Part shown: one piece after another, positions 24,004 through 31,761 of the stretch
Numbering within the stretch: the stretch's first letter is position 1
Layout of the letters: the number at the start of each line of letters is the position of its first letter
IMG/VR virus record: IMGVR_UViG_3300025759_000073
Coordinates: 21,076 to 85,075 of that record
DNA from: a virus
Length of the DNA stretch: 64,000 nucleotides
Strand: one strand, 5' to 3'
Notes under the pieces: model-generated
The model's database searches: none
What the model was told of the DNA's origin: nothing
Seen by the model: only the letters and a program-made list of their open reading frames with translations
Position numbers and translations under genes: made by a program

Positions 24004-25766
24004 TTCTTTTTTCCCTTTTTGGCAGATTTTTTACCCCAAGACTTCCCTTTACCTTTGCTTCCACAAGCAGCCGGCGTTGGACGGCAAGAGGGGTATTTTG
24101 CTCTTTTCTCACCTTTCTGACGACCACAAGACTTGCAGGTTTTCTTTCCTGTTTTCTTGTCTGTTCGGCAAGTATTGCAATCAACCCAGCCTTTGCTTTT
24201 TCCTTTACCACCTTGCCTTTCAAACCAACCGTGAAGACCTTTATCTTTTTCTTTGGAAAAGTCAGTCTTTACTTTTTTTTTAGCCTTCTTTTTTTTCTTC
24301 TTTTTTCTTTCTTGGATCATTTTCTCTAATTTATCTGCTTGGCTAGAATGAGCCTCTGAACCTTTTTCAAGTTTTGCTGCGCCATCTTCTAAGTCTTTTG
24401 CCATTTGAGCGTGAGACTCTGATGCTGCTCTTAGCTTTGTTACAATGTCAGCAATTGTTTCCTTGTCTTCTGGAGTGATTTCCCTCTCTTCTGTCAGACC
24501 TTTCCAGATATTTCTCCTTCGCCTTCTTTCTTGCAAAGTATCCACTTTCTCGCAGCCATTCTGCGTTCCGTATAGTTGTTTGCCAAACTCAGCACAATTG
24601 ATCCTATCATCTAAATATTGATATTGCTCAGTTCTATTGTGTCTTTTTAATACCTCTCTTGCTTTTTTCTGAATGTCTATGTCTTTATCCATGTGTTGGA
24701 CGATTATGTGAAAATGGTCCCAATTTTGGTCAGAAAAGTTATTATAATCTGCATCAGACATCATATTGAATAATTTTTTAAATTCTTCTTGTCTAGAGTG
24801 ATCACCAAACAAATCTTCCTTATCAGTTCCATGTTCTTTTGCAAATTCATCAACTAGTTCTTCCGACCATCCACCTGCCGCCTTCAACCGAATCGCCCAA
24901 ATTTGTCTTAATTCCTGATCGCCTTTTGCTAGTTGCGATAGTTTTTGTTTAATGTCGCCCTCACCTGCCGCCTCGTTTAGCTCTTCTGTTAGACCTTTCC
25001 AGATCTTTCCCCTGCGACACTGAACAACTGCGCCGCTAGCGTAGGCTGAAGGCCACACATCATATTTTCTTTTTGCAATGCGAGTGCAACGATCGTCTTT
25101 GCCTTTCTTCTTTTTGGATTTTTTCTTCTTTTTTTTCTTTTTGGCCTCTTCCAGTGCTAATCTAACCTCCTCTAGAATGATCGCACTTAATTCTTCAATA
25201 TTCATATTTTTGCTTTCCTTATAAAGAACATAATCCATTTCATCAATATGTTCAGGGGCGTTTCTTAACATTTGAGTTGCTTCTTCAAAAGGCACAATCC
25301 TAACATCGTATATGGGAAGCCTTTCAACATCCCACTTCACCTCTTCAACGTAACCATACTTTGGAGGGACATCAGTCTTGAAAATGATTGCTACGATGTC
25401 CTCATCGCCTAGGTGAGTAGTTTGCACTCCGGGTACAAAATCTCCCCAAATCAATGAAACCGCGTCAATCGTATCTGTTCCAAACTTCTTTATACCTTCG
25501 GGCTGTCGAAGTAGTACTCCCATCTCTCTAATCTTGTAAGCTCTATCTCGCAGGGTGAAGTGCAGAAATACATCATCTTCTACGTTTTTGTACAAAGTGT
25601 CTTCCAAGATCAGATCCTCGTTAACTTCTGCTGCATAAAGCGCTTTTTTGTAATCCTCCGGATCGTCTGTGCATCCGACACGCTTTCCGCTTTTTTTGTA
25701 GACAACGTGCGTTCCGGAAGAGCCATCTGATTTTTTACACTTTGTTTTTCTAATCTTATAAGGCAT
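24000..25766 (-). CDS. Multidomain protein: ART-like N-terminus, internal tag, poly-Lys linkers, Cys-rich basic C-terminus
   Basis: The 588 residues read as concatenated modules. Residues 1-45 are a Cys/Lys motif (KCKKSDGSSGTHVVYKKSGK). Residues 60-185 (FLHFTLRDRAYKIREMG, GDFVPGVQTTHLG, YGYVEEVKWD) are a domain that could be ADP-ribosyltransferase-like. Residues 188-207 (MNIEELSAIILEEVRLALEE) are an internal copy of the N-terminal-tag type, preceded by AAGGA in the DNA, so an internal start near 25205 is possible. Poly-Lys runs lie at 209-221 and 487-500. A CTRIAKRKYDVWPSAYASGA block (227-246) and a C-terminal zinc-like block (WVDCNTCRTDKKTGKKTCKS) are typical of DUF5872-like viral proteins. 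The heptapeptide IWKGLTE occurs twice (255 and 420). Confidence 0.65.
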   Translation of the reverse strand: MPYKIRKTKCKKSDGSSGTHVVYKKSGKRVGCTDDPEDYKKALYAAEVNEDLILEDTLYKNVEDDVFLHFTLRDRAYKIREMGVLLRQPEGIKKFGTDTIDAVSLIWGDFVPGVQTTHLGDEDIVAIIFKTDVPPKYGYVEEVKWDVERLPIYDVRIVPFEEATQMLRNAPEHIDEMDYVLYKESKNMNIEELSAIILEEVRLALEEAKKKKKKKKSKKKKGKDDRCTRIAKRKYDVWPSAYASGAVVQCRRGKIWKGLTEELNEAAGEGDIKQKLSQLAKGDQELRQIWAIRLKAAGGWSEELVDEFAKEHGTDKEDLFGDHSRQEEFKKLFNMMSDADYNNFSDQNWDHFHIIVQHMDKDIDIQKKAREVLKRHNRTEQYQYLDDRINCAEFGKQLYGTQNGCEKVDTLQERRRRRNIWKGLTEEREITPEDKETIADIVTKLRAASESHAQMAKDLEDGAAKLEKGSEAHSSQADKLEKMIQERKKKKKKKAKKKVKTDFSKEKDKGLHGWFERQGGKGKSKGWVDCNTCRTDKKTGKKTCKSCGRQKGEKRAKYPSCRPTPAACGSKGKGKSWGKKSAKKGKKK

Positions 25767-26185
25767 TATTTTTCACCTTTTTCTTGCCATTCGTAAGAAA
25801 CTTTATCTTCTTTAATTGGCCCGCCTGCTGCCCAAGTGTAGCAAGTTCTTGCGCTGTGGCATTTGAAGTGGTGCATCCAGCAATAGCCCAATCGACCATC
25901 TTCATCAGAGACAGGGCCGGGCATACAATCGTCCATTCTGGGTGAAATATCAAAAGCAACACAATTGCCGCATTTGGACTTTTTAGCCACGTCGGGGGTA
26001 GTGTTCCAATGCTCTGCGGCTCTTTCCCAGTAAGCCTCGTCAGAGAGGTTCAAAGGGCCGTATTGGATGTGTTTTGCCTTGATTGAAGCGTTTCTGTTTT
26101 TGGTGTTTAGCTCTAGATCTTGTGTGGCAGGAGGGCATTTACCTCCTGAAATGGGGAGTTTTTTGAGGAATTTAATTTTGATCAT
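25766..26185 (-). CDS. Cys/His-rich conserved phage protein
   Basis: This 139-residue protein heads the operon running down to 14109 and lies 27 bases downstream of a putative late promoter. It has a GGKCPPATQDLELNTKNRN N-terminal part and a dense cysteine region: KCGNCVAFDISPRMDDCMPG (about 70-90), then LGYCWMHHFKCHSARTCYTW and AAGGPI. With at least seven Cys and two His it probably binds zinc or an iron-sulphur cluster. Proteins with this C..C...C...GYC.MH.FKC...RTC plan occur in marine T4-like phages without an assigned function. It shares one base with the next gene. Confidence 0.65.
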   Translation of the reverse strand: MIKIKFLKKLPISGGKCPPATQDLELNTKNRNASIKAKHIQYGPLNLSDEAYWERAAEHWNTTPDVAKKSKCGNCVAFDISPRMDDCMPGPVSDEDGRLGYCWMHHFKCHSARTCYTWAAGGPIKEDKVSYEWQEKGEK

Positions 26186-26203
26186 TGTTGAGCGCCTTTT
26201 ATA

Positions 26204-26220
26204 TATTTATATATAAATAG
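26204..26220 (-). promoter_or_regulatory. Putative late promoter on a 16-bp palindrome
   Basis: The 42-base gap between 26185 and 26228 contains the perfect palindrome TATTTATATATAAATA (26204-26219). The minus strand therefore shows both CTATTTATA (26220-26212), 27 bases upstream of the start at 26185, and the canonical T4 late box TATAAATA (26211-26204), 19 bases upstream. Because the site is palindromic, a T4-type box is present on both strands. Either box could serve this operon. Confidence 0.55.
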
Positions 26221-26227
26221 GTGCTTT

Positions 26228-29200
26228 TTATTGATTTACTCTCGCAAATCCATCAACTCTATCAATATCAATTGTTGAATCAACAATGTCCTTGAGAGAA
26301 TCCATATGACTTATGATCAAAACCGTTTTAAAGTAGTTTTTAATCATTTGAAGTATTCTAGTGAAGCCTTCCAAGTTATTTTCATCCAAAGCTGTTCCCG
26401 GCTCATCTAAGATGAAAATATCGCTTTTTGGAAGAGAAGAGACATTCAACAGGGCCAGTCTTATAGCCATAGCAGCAATGGACTTTTCGGCTCCAGAACC
26501 TAATTCTAGAGGTCTAGGATCGTGCCCTTGATGTTGGATAAGAATGTTCAATTTCTTTTCTTCTGTTTCAAAGAAAACTTCAAAATCAACAACCCCTGTC
26601 AAGATCTTTTGAACCTCTTCGTTGATCTTTGGGAGTCTTTTTTTGATAATCTCGTATGAGATGCCAGAGTTGTGATAGCAAGTCATGAACAAATGATATG
26701 CTGCAAACTTCTTTTTATTTTCTTCATACTCTTCGGCTTCTTTTTTGACAGTTTCCAGTTTTTGCTCAATCTGACCCTTAACGGTGTGAAGATGAATATA
26801 CTCTGCTTCGCAGGTGTTATATTCGTTTTCTTTTTGTTTGAGGTCTTTTTTAAGCTGCTTCTCTTCTTTTATCAAAGCTTCGAGATTTTCAATCGCTTCC
26901 TTGTTATCTTCGTATTCTTTAATATCAGACCTCAATTCAGAAATAATGCTTTCAGTAGATGAAATCTTGGTTTCACCTTGAAGCACTTTGTTCTTCAATT
27001 TAAGCAGTTCAGAGCTAACTTTGTCCTTTTTCTCAACTAACTTCTCATAGTTTTGAACATACTCTTCTGCTTTCTTATATTCGTCACCATCAATGTAATC
27101 CTGTGCTTCTTCTTTTTCTTTTTGAAGTCCTTTCAAGGCCAACTCCAACTCTGAAACTGTTGTTTTTGCAACAAAAGCATCTTTGATAAATTTGCAAGTT
27201 TTAAACTGATCTCCACAGGGAACCTGATCGAGAAGAGAGATCTTTTTCTCTTCCATTTTCTTCTTGATTTCCTCTTGTTTTACCTCATTTAAGATCAATT
27301 TAACTTGCTTTGCTTTCTCTTTACCAACCTCGTAAGATTGGTAGTATTCTTCCGGATCAAAAGTGGAAAGGAACTCTTTGATTTTGTTCAAATAAGCACT
27401 TTTTTCTTCTTTTTGCCCTTCCAAATTAGCTTGGCTTGCTCTCAAGGTTTCCAAGATTTGATTAGAGTTTTTCAACTCTTTTCTGCACTTCTCAACATTG
27501 ATGATTTTTGCTGGAACTGACTTGATTTTGTGCTCTAAAAGAGAAAGCTCTTTTTCCATTCCTTTCTTCTCATTTTTCAGTATATCGCAGCATTCCTTTT
27601 TCTCATCTAGATCTAATTGGTTGTAGATTAGTGCGCTTTGTTGTTCAAAAATCTCATCTTTGAAGTTTCTTTCTTCTTCTTTTTTGATCAAAGCTTTAAG
27701 GTCTCTGGAATCTTCCTTTGCCGCTTTGAATTTTTCTTCAAAAAACACCAAATCTAGGAATTTTGCCAAGATTTCCTTGCGTTTGGTAGAGCCTTCATTT
27801 ACAAACTGCAATGCTCCGTGTTGTGCTGACATTGATGTAATCAGAAAATCTTCAATTGAGCCAATATATTTGCGAATATTCCTATCTGTCTCCGCCCTTG
27901 TATTTCCATTCAATTCTACAACTTTTTTCGCAGCAGGGTCAAAACAAGAAAAATCAACATTCACTTTTGCTTCATCTGTTGTCTTTCCTTTGAGCTTTTT
28001 TACATACTTTTCAATGCTTCTGGAAATAGTGTACTCTTCCCCTCCAATGTCAAATTTAAGTTCAATGTTTGCATCTGTCTTATTTTGGTTGATAAAGGAA
28101 ATATTCTTCTTTGCCGGCTTTGAAGTGGTGTTAAACGCACCCAAGAGGAAAGAGTCAATAATACTGGACTTTCCAGAGTAGTTCTTCCCAAAGATTCCAA
28201 TGATTCCTTTCATTTTTTCAAAGTCTAGAGAGTTATCACCCCCATAGTTGAAAAGGTTTTCCCATTCCATAGACTTCATCTTCCAGTTCAAATTGCGAAG
28301 TTGATCATCACTACCTTCAACTAATGAATTATATTTTGCATTAAGCTCTACGACCTTGTCCATAATATCATCTTCAACTTCAAACTCTTCAAGGTACTCT
28401 TTCATAAGCTTTTTCTGGACTTCTACATCGCGAAGGTTTTCAATCTCGCCGTCCTTTAGATCAACATTTTTTTTAGCCAACTCTGCTTTGCTCAAGTGGG
28501 TGACAGACTCTGCTTTAAAGTTGATTTTAGCGTCTTCAATAGCTTTTTTAAGAACGTCAAGTGTGATGTTGCTTTCAGACACCAATCGAATCCTAGCTCC
28601 GGCCTTTGGATTGGCTGATTTTGGAATCTTTCCTTTCTTAGTCAACTTGATCGTAACAAAAGGCTTTGGATTCTCCAGAAGAATGTGTCGAACAGAAAAC
28701 TTGTCTTTGTCTTCGATCTCCCAAACCAAAAAACCTTTGTCGTCTGTTTCGCCAAAGTTTTGTTGCACGGTTGACCCGGCATACCTGATCTTTCCTTTGC
28801 GATCGATCTTCTGATTTGTCTTGTGGATGTCTCCCAGAAAGCCATAATCGAACTTTTTAAGGTCTTCAATCTCAACATCGCCGTGTTCGATCACATATCC
28901 AACATCTGTTACCGACCCTTTGACCGCTCCATGGTAAAGAGCAATGTTGATCCGATCAGGATCTTGTGTTAGATCCCAATTGTCTTCGTCAAAGATGCTC
29001 AACACATTCAGCGTAAAGGGCTCTGTAAGCCTTATTTTAGCCGCCTTCTTGATCAAATGGAGGTTAGCTATACCTAGGGCATCTACAATGGGAGAAATGG
29101 CATCCTGACGGCTTTTATTGCGCAGGTTTCCATCGTGGTTCCCCAAGATGATATAAGTTGGCGCAATTGCTGCCAAGTTCTTGAAGAAATCGGAGCAGAT

Positions 29201-29377
29201 TTCAACAAATTCTGGTGAGATTTGGGTTTTGGTGTGAGCAATATCACCACAATGAATAATATAATCTGGCCTTTCTCTTTTCAACTCTTTATAAAGTTGC
29301 TTGAAAACTAGATCATACTCGTAGTGATATTTAAGGTTTTTAATGTGGGTGTCTGCAATATGGGCAAACTTAGTCAT
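26228..29377 (-). CDS. 47-46: gp47-gp46 fusion: Mre11-like nuclease joined to Rad50-like SMC ATPase
   Basis: A single 1049-residue chain holds what T4 makes as two proteins. Residues 1-350 are the calcineurin-like nuclease: ADTH (8-11), CGDIAHT (43-49), GNHDG (79-83), LYHG (147-150) and GDIH (182-185). Residues 390-1049 are the SMC ATPase: Walker A GKNYSGKSS (397-405), long coiled coils, a hook with CGDQFKTC and FIKDAF, the signature LGSGAEKSIAAMA, and Walker B IFILDEPGTALDENN. The complex processes DNA ends for recombination-dependent replication. I place the start at 29377, since GGAGG lies 5 bases before that ATG; a longer start at 29389 overlaps the ribosome site. It overlaps the upstream gene by 8 bases. 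Confidence 0.92.
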   Translation of the reverse strand: MTKFAHIADTHIKNLKYHYEYDLVFKQLYKELKRERPDYIIHCGDIAHTKTQISPEFVEICSDFFKNLAAIAPTYIILGNHDGNLRNKSRQDAISPIVDALGIANLHLIKKAAKIRLTEPFTLNVLSIFDEDNWDLTQDPDRINIALYHGAVKGSVTDVGYVIEHGDVEIEDLKKFDYGFLGDIHKTNQKIDRKGKIRYAGSTVQQNFGETDDKGFLVWEIEDKDKFSVRHILLENPKPFVTIKLTKKGKIPKSANPKAGARIRLVSESNITLDVLKKAIEDAKINFKAESVTHLSKAELAKKNVDLKDGEIENLRDVEVQKKLMKEYLEEFEVEDDIMDKVVELNAKYNSLVEGSDDQLRNLNWKMKSMEWENLFNYGGDNSLDFEKMKGIIGIFGKNYSGKSSIIDSFLLGAFNTTSKPAKKNISFINQNKTDANIELKFDIGGEEYTISRSIEKYVKKLKGKTTDEAKVNVDFSCFDPAAKKVVELNGNTRAETDRNIRKYIGSIEDFLITSMSAQHGALQFVNEGSTKRKEILAKFLDLVFFEEKFKAAKEDSRDLKALIKKEEERNFKDEIFEQQSALIYNQLDLDEKKECCDILKNEKKGMEKELSLLEHKIKSVPAKIINVEKCRKELKNSNQILETLRASQANLEGQKEEKSAYLNKIKEFLSTFDPEEYYQSYEVGKEKAKQVKLILNEVKQEEIKKKMEEKKISLLDQVPCGDQFKTCKFIKDAFVAKTTVSELELALKGLQKEKEEAQDYIDGDEYKKAEEYVQNYEKLVEKKDKVSSELLKLKNKVLQGETKISSTESIISELRSDIKEYEDNKEAIENLEALIKEEKQLKKDLKQKENEYNTCEAEYIHLHTVKGQIEQKLETVKKEAEEYEENKKKFAAYHLFMTCYHNSGISYEIIKKRLPKINEEVQKILTGVVDFEVFFETEEKKLNILIQHQGHDPRPLELGSGAEKSIAAMAIRLALLNVSSLPKSDIFILDEPGTALDENNLEGFTRILQMIKNYFKTVLIISHMDSLKDIVDSTIDIDRVDGFARVNQ

Positions 29378-29765
29378 TGAAGCCTCCATTTTTAACTTTT
29401 TCTATTGTTTCGCTGATTTCACTTCTGACAACATTAAATATTGCCGGTGACAGGTTGTACAACTCTTTAAATGCTTCGTCTCGCCAAAGATCAACATCTT
29501 TCTCCCTTTTATCAAATTCTTTTTCCAAAGCATAATCTGTATAATCTGGATTTACTCTTTTGAAGCTTTCTTTTTGCTCTTGTATCTCCCTTCTAGTATC
29601 GACATAAACTTGCAAAAGAAAAGAAAGAGATAAATACATTGCAGATTTCATAATTTTATACGCTTGTGCCACACCCACGACAAATTGTAGGCTCATGTAG
29701 GCCAGAATACCACCTAAAAACCAGACCAACTCATAAACACCTTGTTGTTTCAAAAATTCAATCAT
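29370..29765 (-). CDS. Small membrane protein in replication block
   Basis: This 131-residue protein has hydrophobic stretches at about 12-34 (LVWFLGGILAYMSLQFVVGV) and 40-53 (MKSAMYLSLSFLLQVY). A charged soluble region follows (ALEKEFDKREKDVDLWRDEA) with a helical end. I know no family. It is translated between primase and the gp47-gp46 fusion, overlapping the latter by 8 bases, so it is co-expressed with DNA-metabolism genes. It could anchor a replication or recombination factor at the membrane (inference without direct evidence). Confidence 0.65.
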   Translation of the reverse strand: MIEFLKQQGVYELVWFLGGILAYMSLQFVVGVAQAYKIMKSAMYLSLSFLLQVYVDTRREIQEQKESFKRVNPDYTDYALEKEFDKREKDVDLWRDEAFKELYNLSPAIFNVVRSEISETIEKVKNGGFND

Positions 29766-29774
29766 TTGTGTCTC

Positions 29775-30698
29775 CTATATGTTAATCATTGAAAATAAAG
29801 TATCAAATCTAACTTCAACTGCTGTCATTTTTAGCCTTTGATATTCATATTTTGAAATGTCGTTCAAATCTTTTCCTTCTGGGACTTCTATTTTCCAAAC
29901 GTCTACTCCATATTTGATCAAGCTTGAAATAATGTCAAGCTCTTTTTTGTAAGCATCTGGATCTAAAGCAATAAAAACCTTTTTGGCTTTTTCGACAATC
30001 TTTTGAAAAAGGTCTGACCTTTCTGAAAGGGTTGATCCTAAGATTGGGATCATATTCTTTTCGTGAATTGCATCAAAAACACCCTCGACCAAGATGATTG
30101 GCTTTTCCCAATCAATTAAAAGGTCATTAAAAACAATATCTTTTGATGCTTTTGGGTTTTTGTACTTTTTCCAATCTTTTTCATATGTTCTTGAAACAAA
30201 ATAACTAACATCCCCTTCATCATCAAAAGAAGGAATGATTATTCTTCCTTTGTATTCTCCCGATGGGCAATACCCAACCTTCCATTCTAAGATCTTTTCT
30301 TGTGAAAAGCCTCTTGATTTAAGATAATTCAAAGGCTTTTGAGAATAAAGGTCAATTGACCCTGTGAAAAGCGGCTTGTACTCTTTTGGCAGATCGATCT
30401 TTTGCTTGATCTTCTCTTGTACCGTTGAGCCAGTGATCATCAGTTCAAAATCACGAACATCGATCTGATTTGTGATCTTAAGCCATTCTTGCTGGTTATC
30501 AAATGATCCAAATCTTTTTAGAAGGTAATAGACGTTTTTACCACTTGTGTCACAAACCCAACATTTGAATACGTTCTTAGAGATGTTCACAGACATTTTT
30601 GGCTTATGGTGCTTGCAGAAAGGACAATAGAAAAGATGCTCGCTCCCTTTGGAGTAAGCATAATCTAATGTGTTTTTAAGGATGGATAGTTCTTTCAT
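29775..30698 (-). CDS. 61: DNA primase (DnaG-type, gp61-like)
   Basis: This enzyme makes RNA primers for lagging-strand synthesis. The 307-residue protein has an N-terminal zinc finger with CPFC (25-28) and CWVC (46-49). A TOPRIM domain follows, with PIILVEGVFDAI (the catalytic Glu) and KKVFIALDPDAY (the DxD pair), and a C-terminal VPEGKDLNDIS typical of DnaG-like TOPRIM ends. An intervening RGFSQEKILEWKVGYCPSGE and GRIIIPSFDDEGDV are the usual primase core. A perfect sigma70 promoter lies upstream with an AAAGGAAG Shine-Dalgarno, so the gene should be expressed early by host polymerase, together with the gp47-gp46 fusion downstream. Confidence 0.88.
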   Translation of the reverse strand: MKELSILKNTLDYAYSKGSEHLFYCPFCKHHKPKMSVNISKNVFKCWVCDTSGKNVYYLLKRFGSFDNQQEWLKITNQIDVRDFELMITGSTVQEKIKQKIDLPKEYKPLFTGSIDLYSQKPLNYLKSRGFSQEKILEWKVGYCPSGEYKGRIIIPSFDDEGDVSYFVSRTYEKDWKKYKNPKASKDIVFNDLLIDWEKPIILVEGVFDAIHEKNMIPILGSTLSERSDLFQKIVEKAKKVFIALDPDAYKKELDIISSLIKYGVDVWKIEVPEGKDLNDISKYEYQRLKMTAVEVRFDTLFSMINI

Positions 30699-30727
30699 GT
30701 GTGGCTTCCTTTGAAAAAGTTACACAC

Positions 30728-30756
30728 ATTATATCAAGGATGGGGGGTGTTGTCAA
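30728..30756 (-). promoter_or_regulatory. Consensus sigma70 promoter for primase
   Basis: The minus strand has TTGACA (30756-30751), a 17-base spacer and TATAAT (30733-30728), a perfect match in both hexamers with optimal spacing. The ATG at 30698 lies 30 bases beyond the -10 box, leaving a short leader with an AAAGGAAG ribosome site. It occupies the 71-base gap between 30770 and 30698. Confidence 0.88.
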
Positions 30757-30769
30757 GAGGTTTATTTTC

Positions 30770-31228
30770 TCATCCCATAGGATAATCTTCCATATTCCCA
30801 CTGTCTTCGTAAATAATAGCGCCACCACCGGGAGAATACACATATCTTTTCCATGTTCCTTCACTAACATTAGTCGAATCTGAGAAGAACGAGGACTTCT
30901 TCTTAAGGTTAAATTTAATAACTTGTGTATAGTAACCTGTTTCTTCTCTTAACTCTCCACTTAAGATATCTTCTCTTGTCGCAGGAGGAAGAGGAGGGAC
31001 ATCTTCCGGCGCGAGTTCCACCGAATACTGCTTGTTGCGTCCGACCTGCTTGGCTAAACTGTGATGGTCATATTTCTTAAGTTTTTCTAGATGTTGCTTA
31101 TAGGCTTTCTGATCGGGTCGGCCCTTCCTATCTACAAAGTTACTCTGATCATAATCCCGCACTTCTCTTTCTTCCCTAAGTAACTCCTCCTTGATGATCT
31201 TCATTAGAAACTTCTTGGTGATTTTCAT
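30770..31228 (-). CDS. Hypothetical protein with N-terminal tag
   Basis: This 152-residue protein begins MKITKKFLMKIIKEELL, matching the zinc-peptidase tag at 15238 (KIKKETILKIIKEEI). The rest is hydrophilic, with a proline patch (LAPEDVPPLPPATREDI) and a beta segment near the end (YVYSPGGGAIIYEDSG). It overlaps the RuvC-like gene by 4 bases, so it is in an early operon although tagged like the late proteins. Function unknown. If the tag is a capsid-targeting sequence, this is an exception in timing; a second motif at 31290 could provide late expression. Confidence 0.55.
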   Translation of the reverse strand: MKITKKFLMKIIKEELLREEREVRDYDQSNFVDRKGRPDQKAYKQHLEKLKKYDHHSLAKQVGRNKQYSVELAPEDVPPLPPATREDILSGELREETGYYTQVIKFNLKKKSSFFSDSTNVSEGTWKRYVYSPGGGAIIYEDSGNMEDYPMG

Positions 31229-31743
31229 TTATTTGCTCTCCTTTTTAAAAATCCTGATTTTGCAATGACAATTGCGTCTGACATATCGTAATAAATAGGT
31301 TTTGGATTTCCTTTTTTCGTATATTCCGGATTGATTAACCCTTCTTTCACCAAAACCCCTAGAACAAAGGGCTTTGCCTTTTGGCCTTTTGGAACTTTGA
31401 TACCGCAATCTTTTCTTGCGGAGGAAGCCGAAATGTATTCTGGGGGCATTCCATAGACCTCATAACAGAACCAAGATACAATCCCATTGAAAGCAGACAA
31501 TGTTGAAAGAACTTTTGCAGAGGAGAAGCCTGATCTAAAAGATTGTAAAGACTTTTCAATATAAATGTTATTAATATCATATTCTTTTTTTAATTCTTCA
31601 AGTTTTTCTTTTACTTTTTCTGCTTTTTCATACATATTTTTGTATTTTCTTGTGTCAACAGCAGCATTGTACACAATATTTTCTTCTTTGTCAAGTACAC
31701 AAATTCCAGTTATGCTTGTGCTAACATCCAAACCTAATATCAT
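31225..31743 (-). CDS. RuvC-like Holliday junction nuclease
   Basis: This 172-residue protein has the RNase H-like fold of RuvC-type resolvases. The first strand MILGLDVSTSITGICVLD carries Asp6, NIYIEKSLQSFRSGFSSAK (about 58-76) carries the second acidic residue, and the C-terminal YYDMSDAIVIAKSG carries the final Asp. T4 resolves branched DNA with endonuclease VII (gp49); here a RuvC-type enzyme may do so before packaging. The alternative is a related phage RNase H-fold nuclease. It is the first gene of the early block, with an extended -10 promoter and GGAGG ribosome site, and overlaps the next gene by 4 bases. Confidence 0.75.
   Translation of the reverse strand: MILGLDVSTSITGICVLDKEENIVYNAAVDTRKYKNMYEKAEKVKEKLEELKKEYDINNIYIEKSLQSFRSGFSSAKVLSTLSAFNGIVSWFCYEVYGMPPEYISASSARKDCGIKVPKGQKAKPFVLGVLVKEGLINPEYTKKGNPKPIYYDMSDAIVIAKSGFLKRRANK
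31290..31298 (-). promoter_or_regulatory. Intragenic copy of CTATTTATT, weak candidate promoter
   Basis: The minus strand reads CTATTTATT inside the RuvC-like gene, 62 bases upstream of the start at 31228. Spacing differs from the intergenic copies (27-33), so it may be chance. It is listed because the downstream protein carries the tag common to late-operon proteins. Confidence 0.25.
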
Positions 31744-31761
31744 TTAAACCTCCAAAGATAT

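Noticed and set aside
24247-24310. Poly-Lys coding runs as a possible frameshift or sequencing artefact
   Set aside because: The frame stays open across the runs and the C-terminal Cys-rich module follows in the same frame, so the protein appears intact.
26185-26228. Possible intrinsic terminator after the gp47-gp46 gene
   Set aside because: AGCACCT/AGGCGCT can pair with one mismatch over a long AT loop, but no T tract follows, so the call is not supported.
29378-29389. Upstream ATG (MEAS...) for the gp47-gp46 fusion
   Set aside because: This ATG overlaps the GGAGG ribosome site of the downstream ATG at 29377, and the protein family begins right at the second Met.
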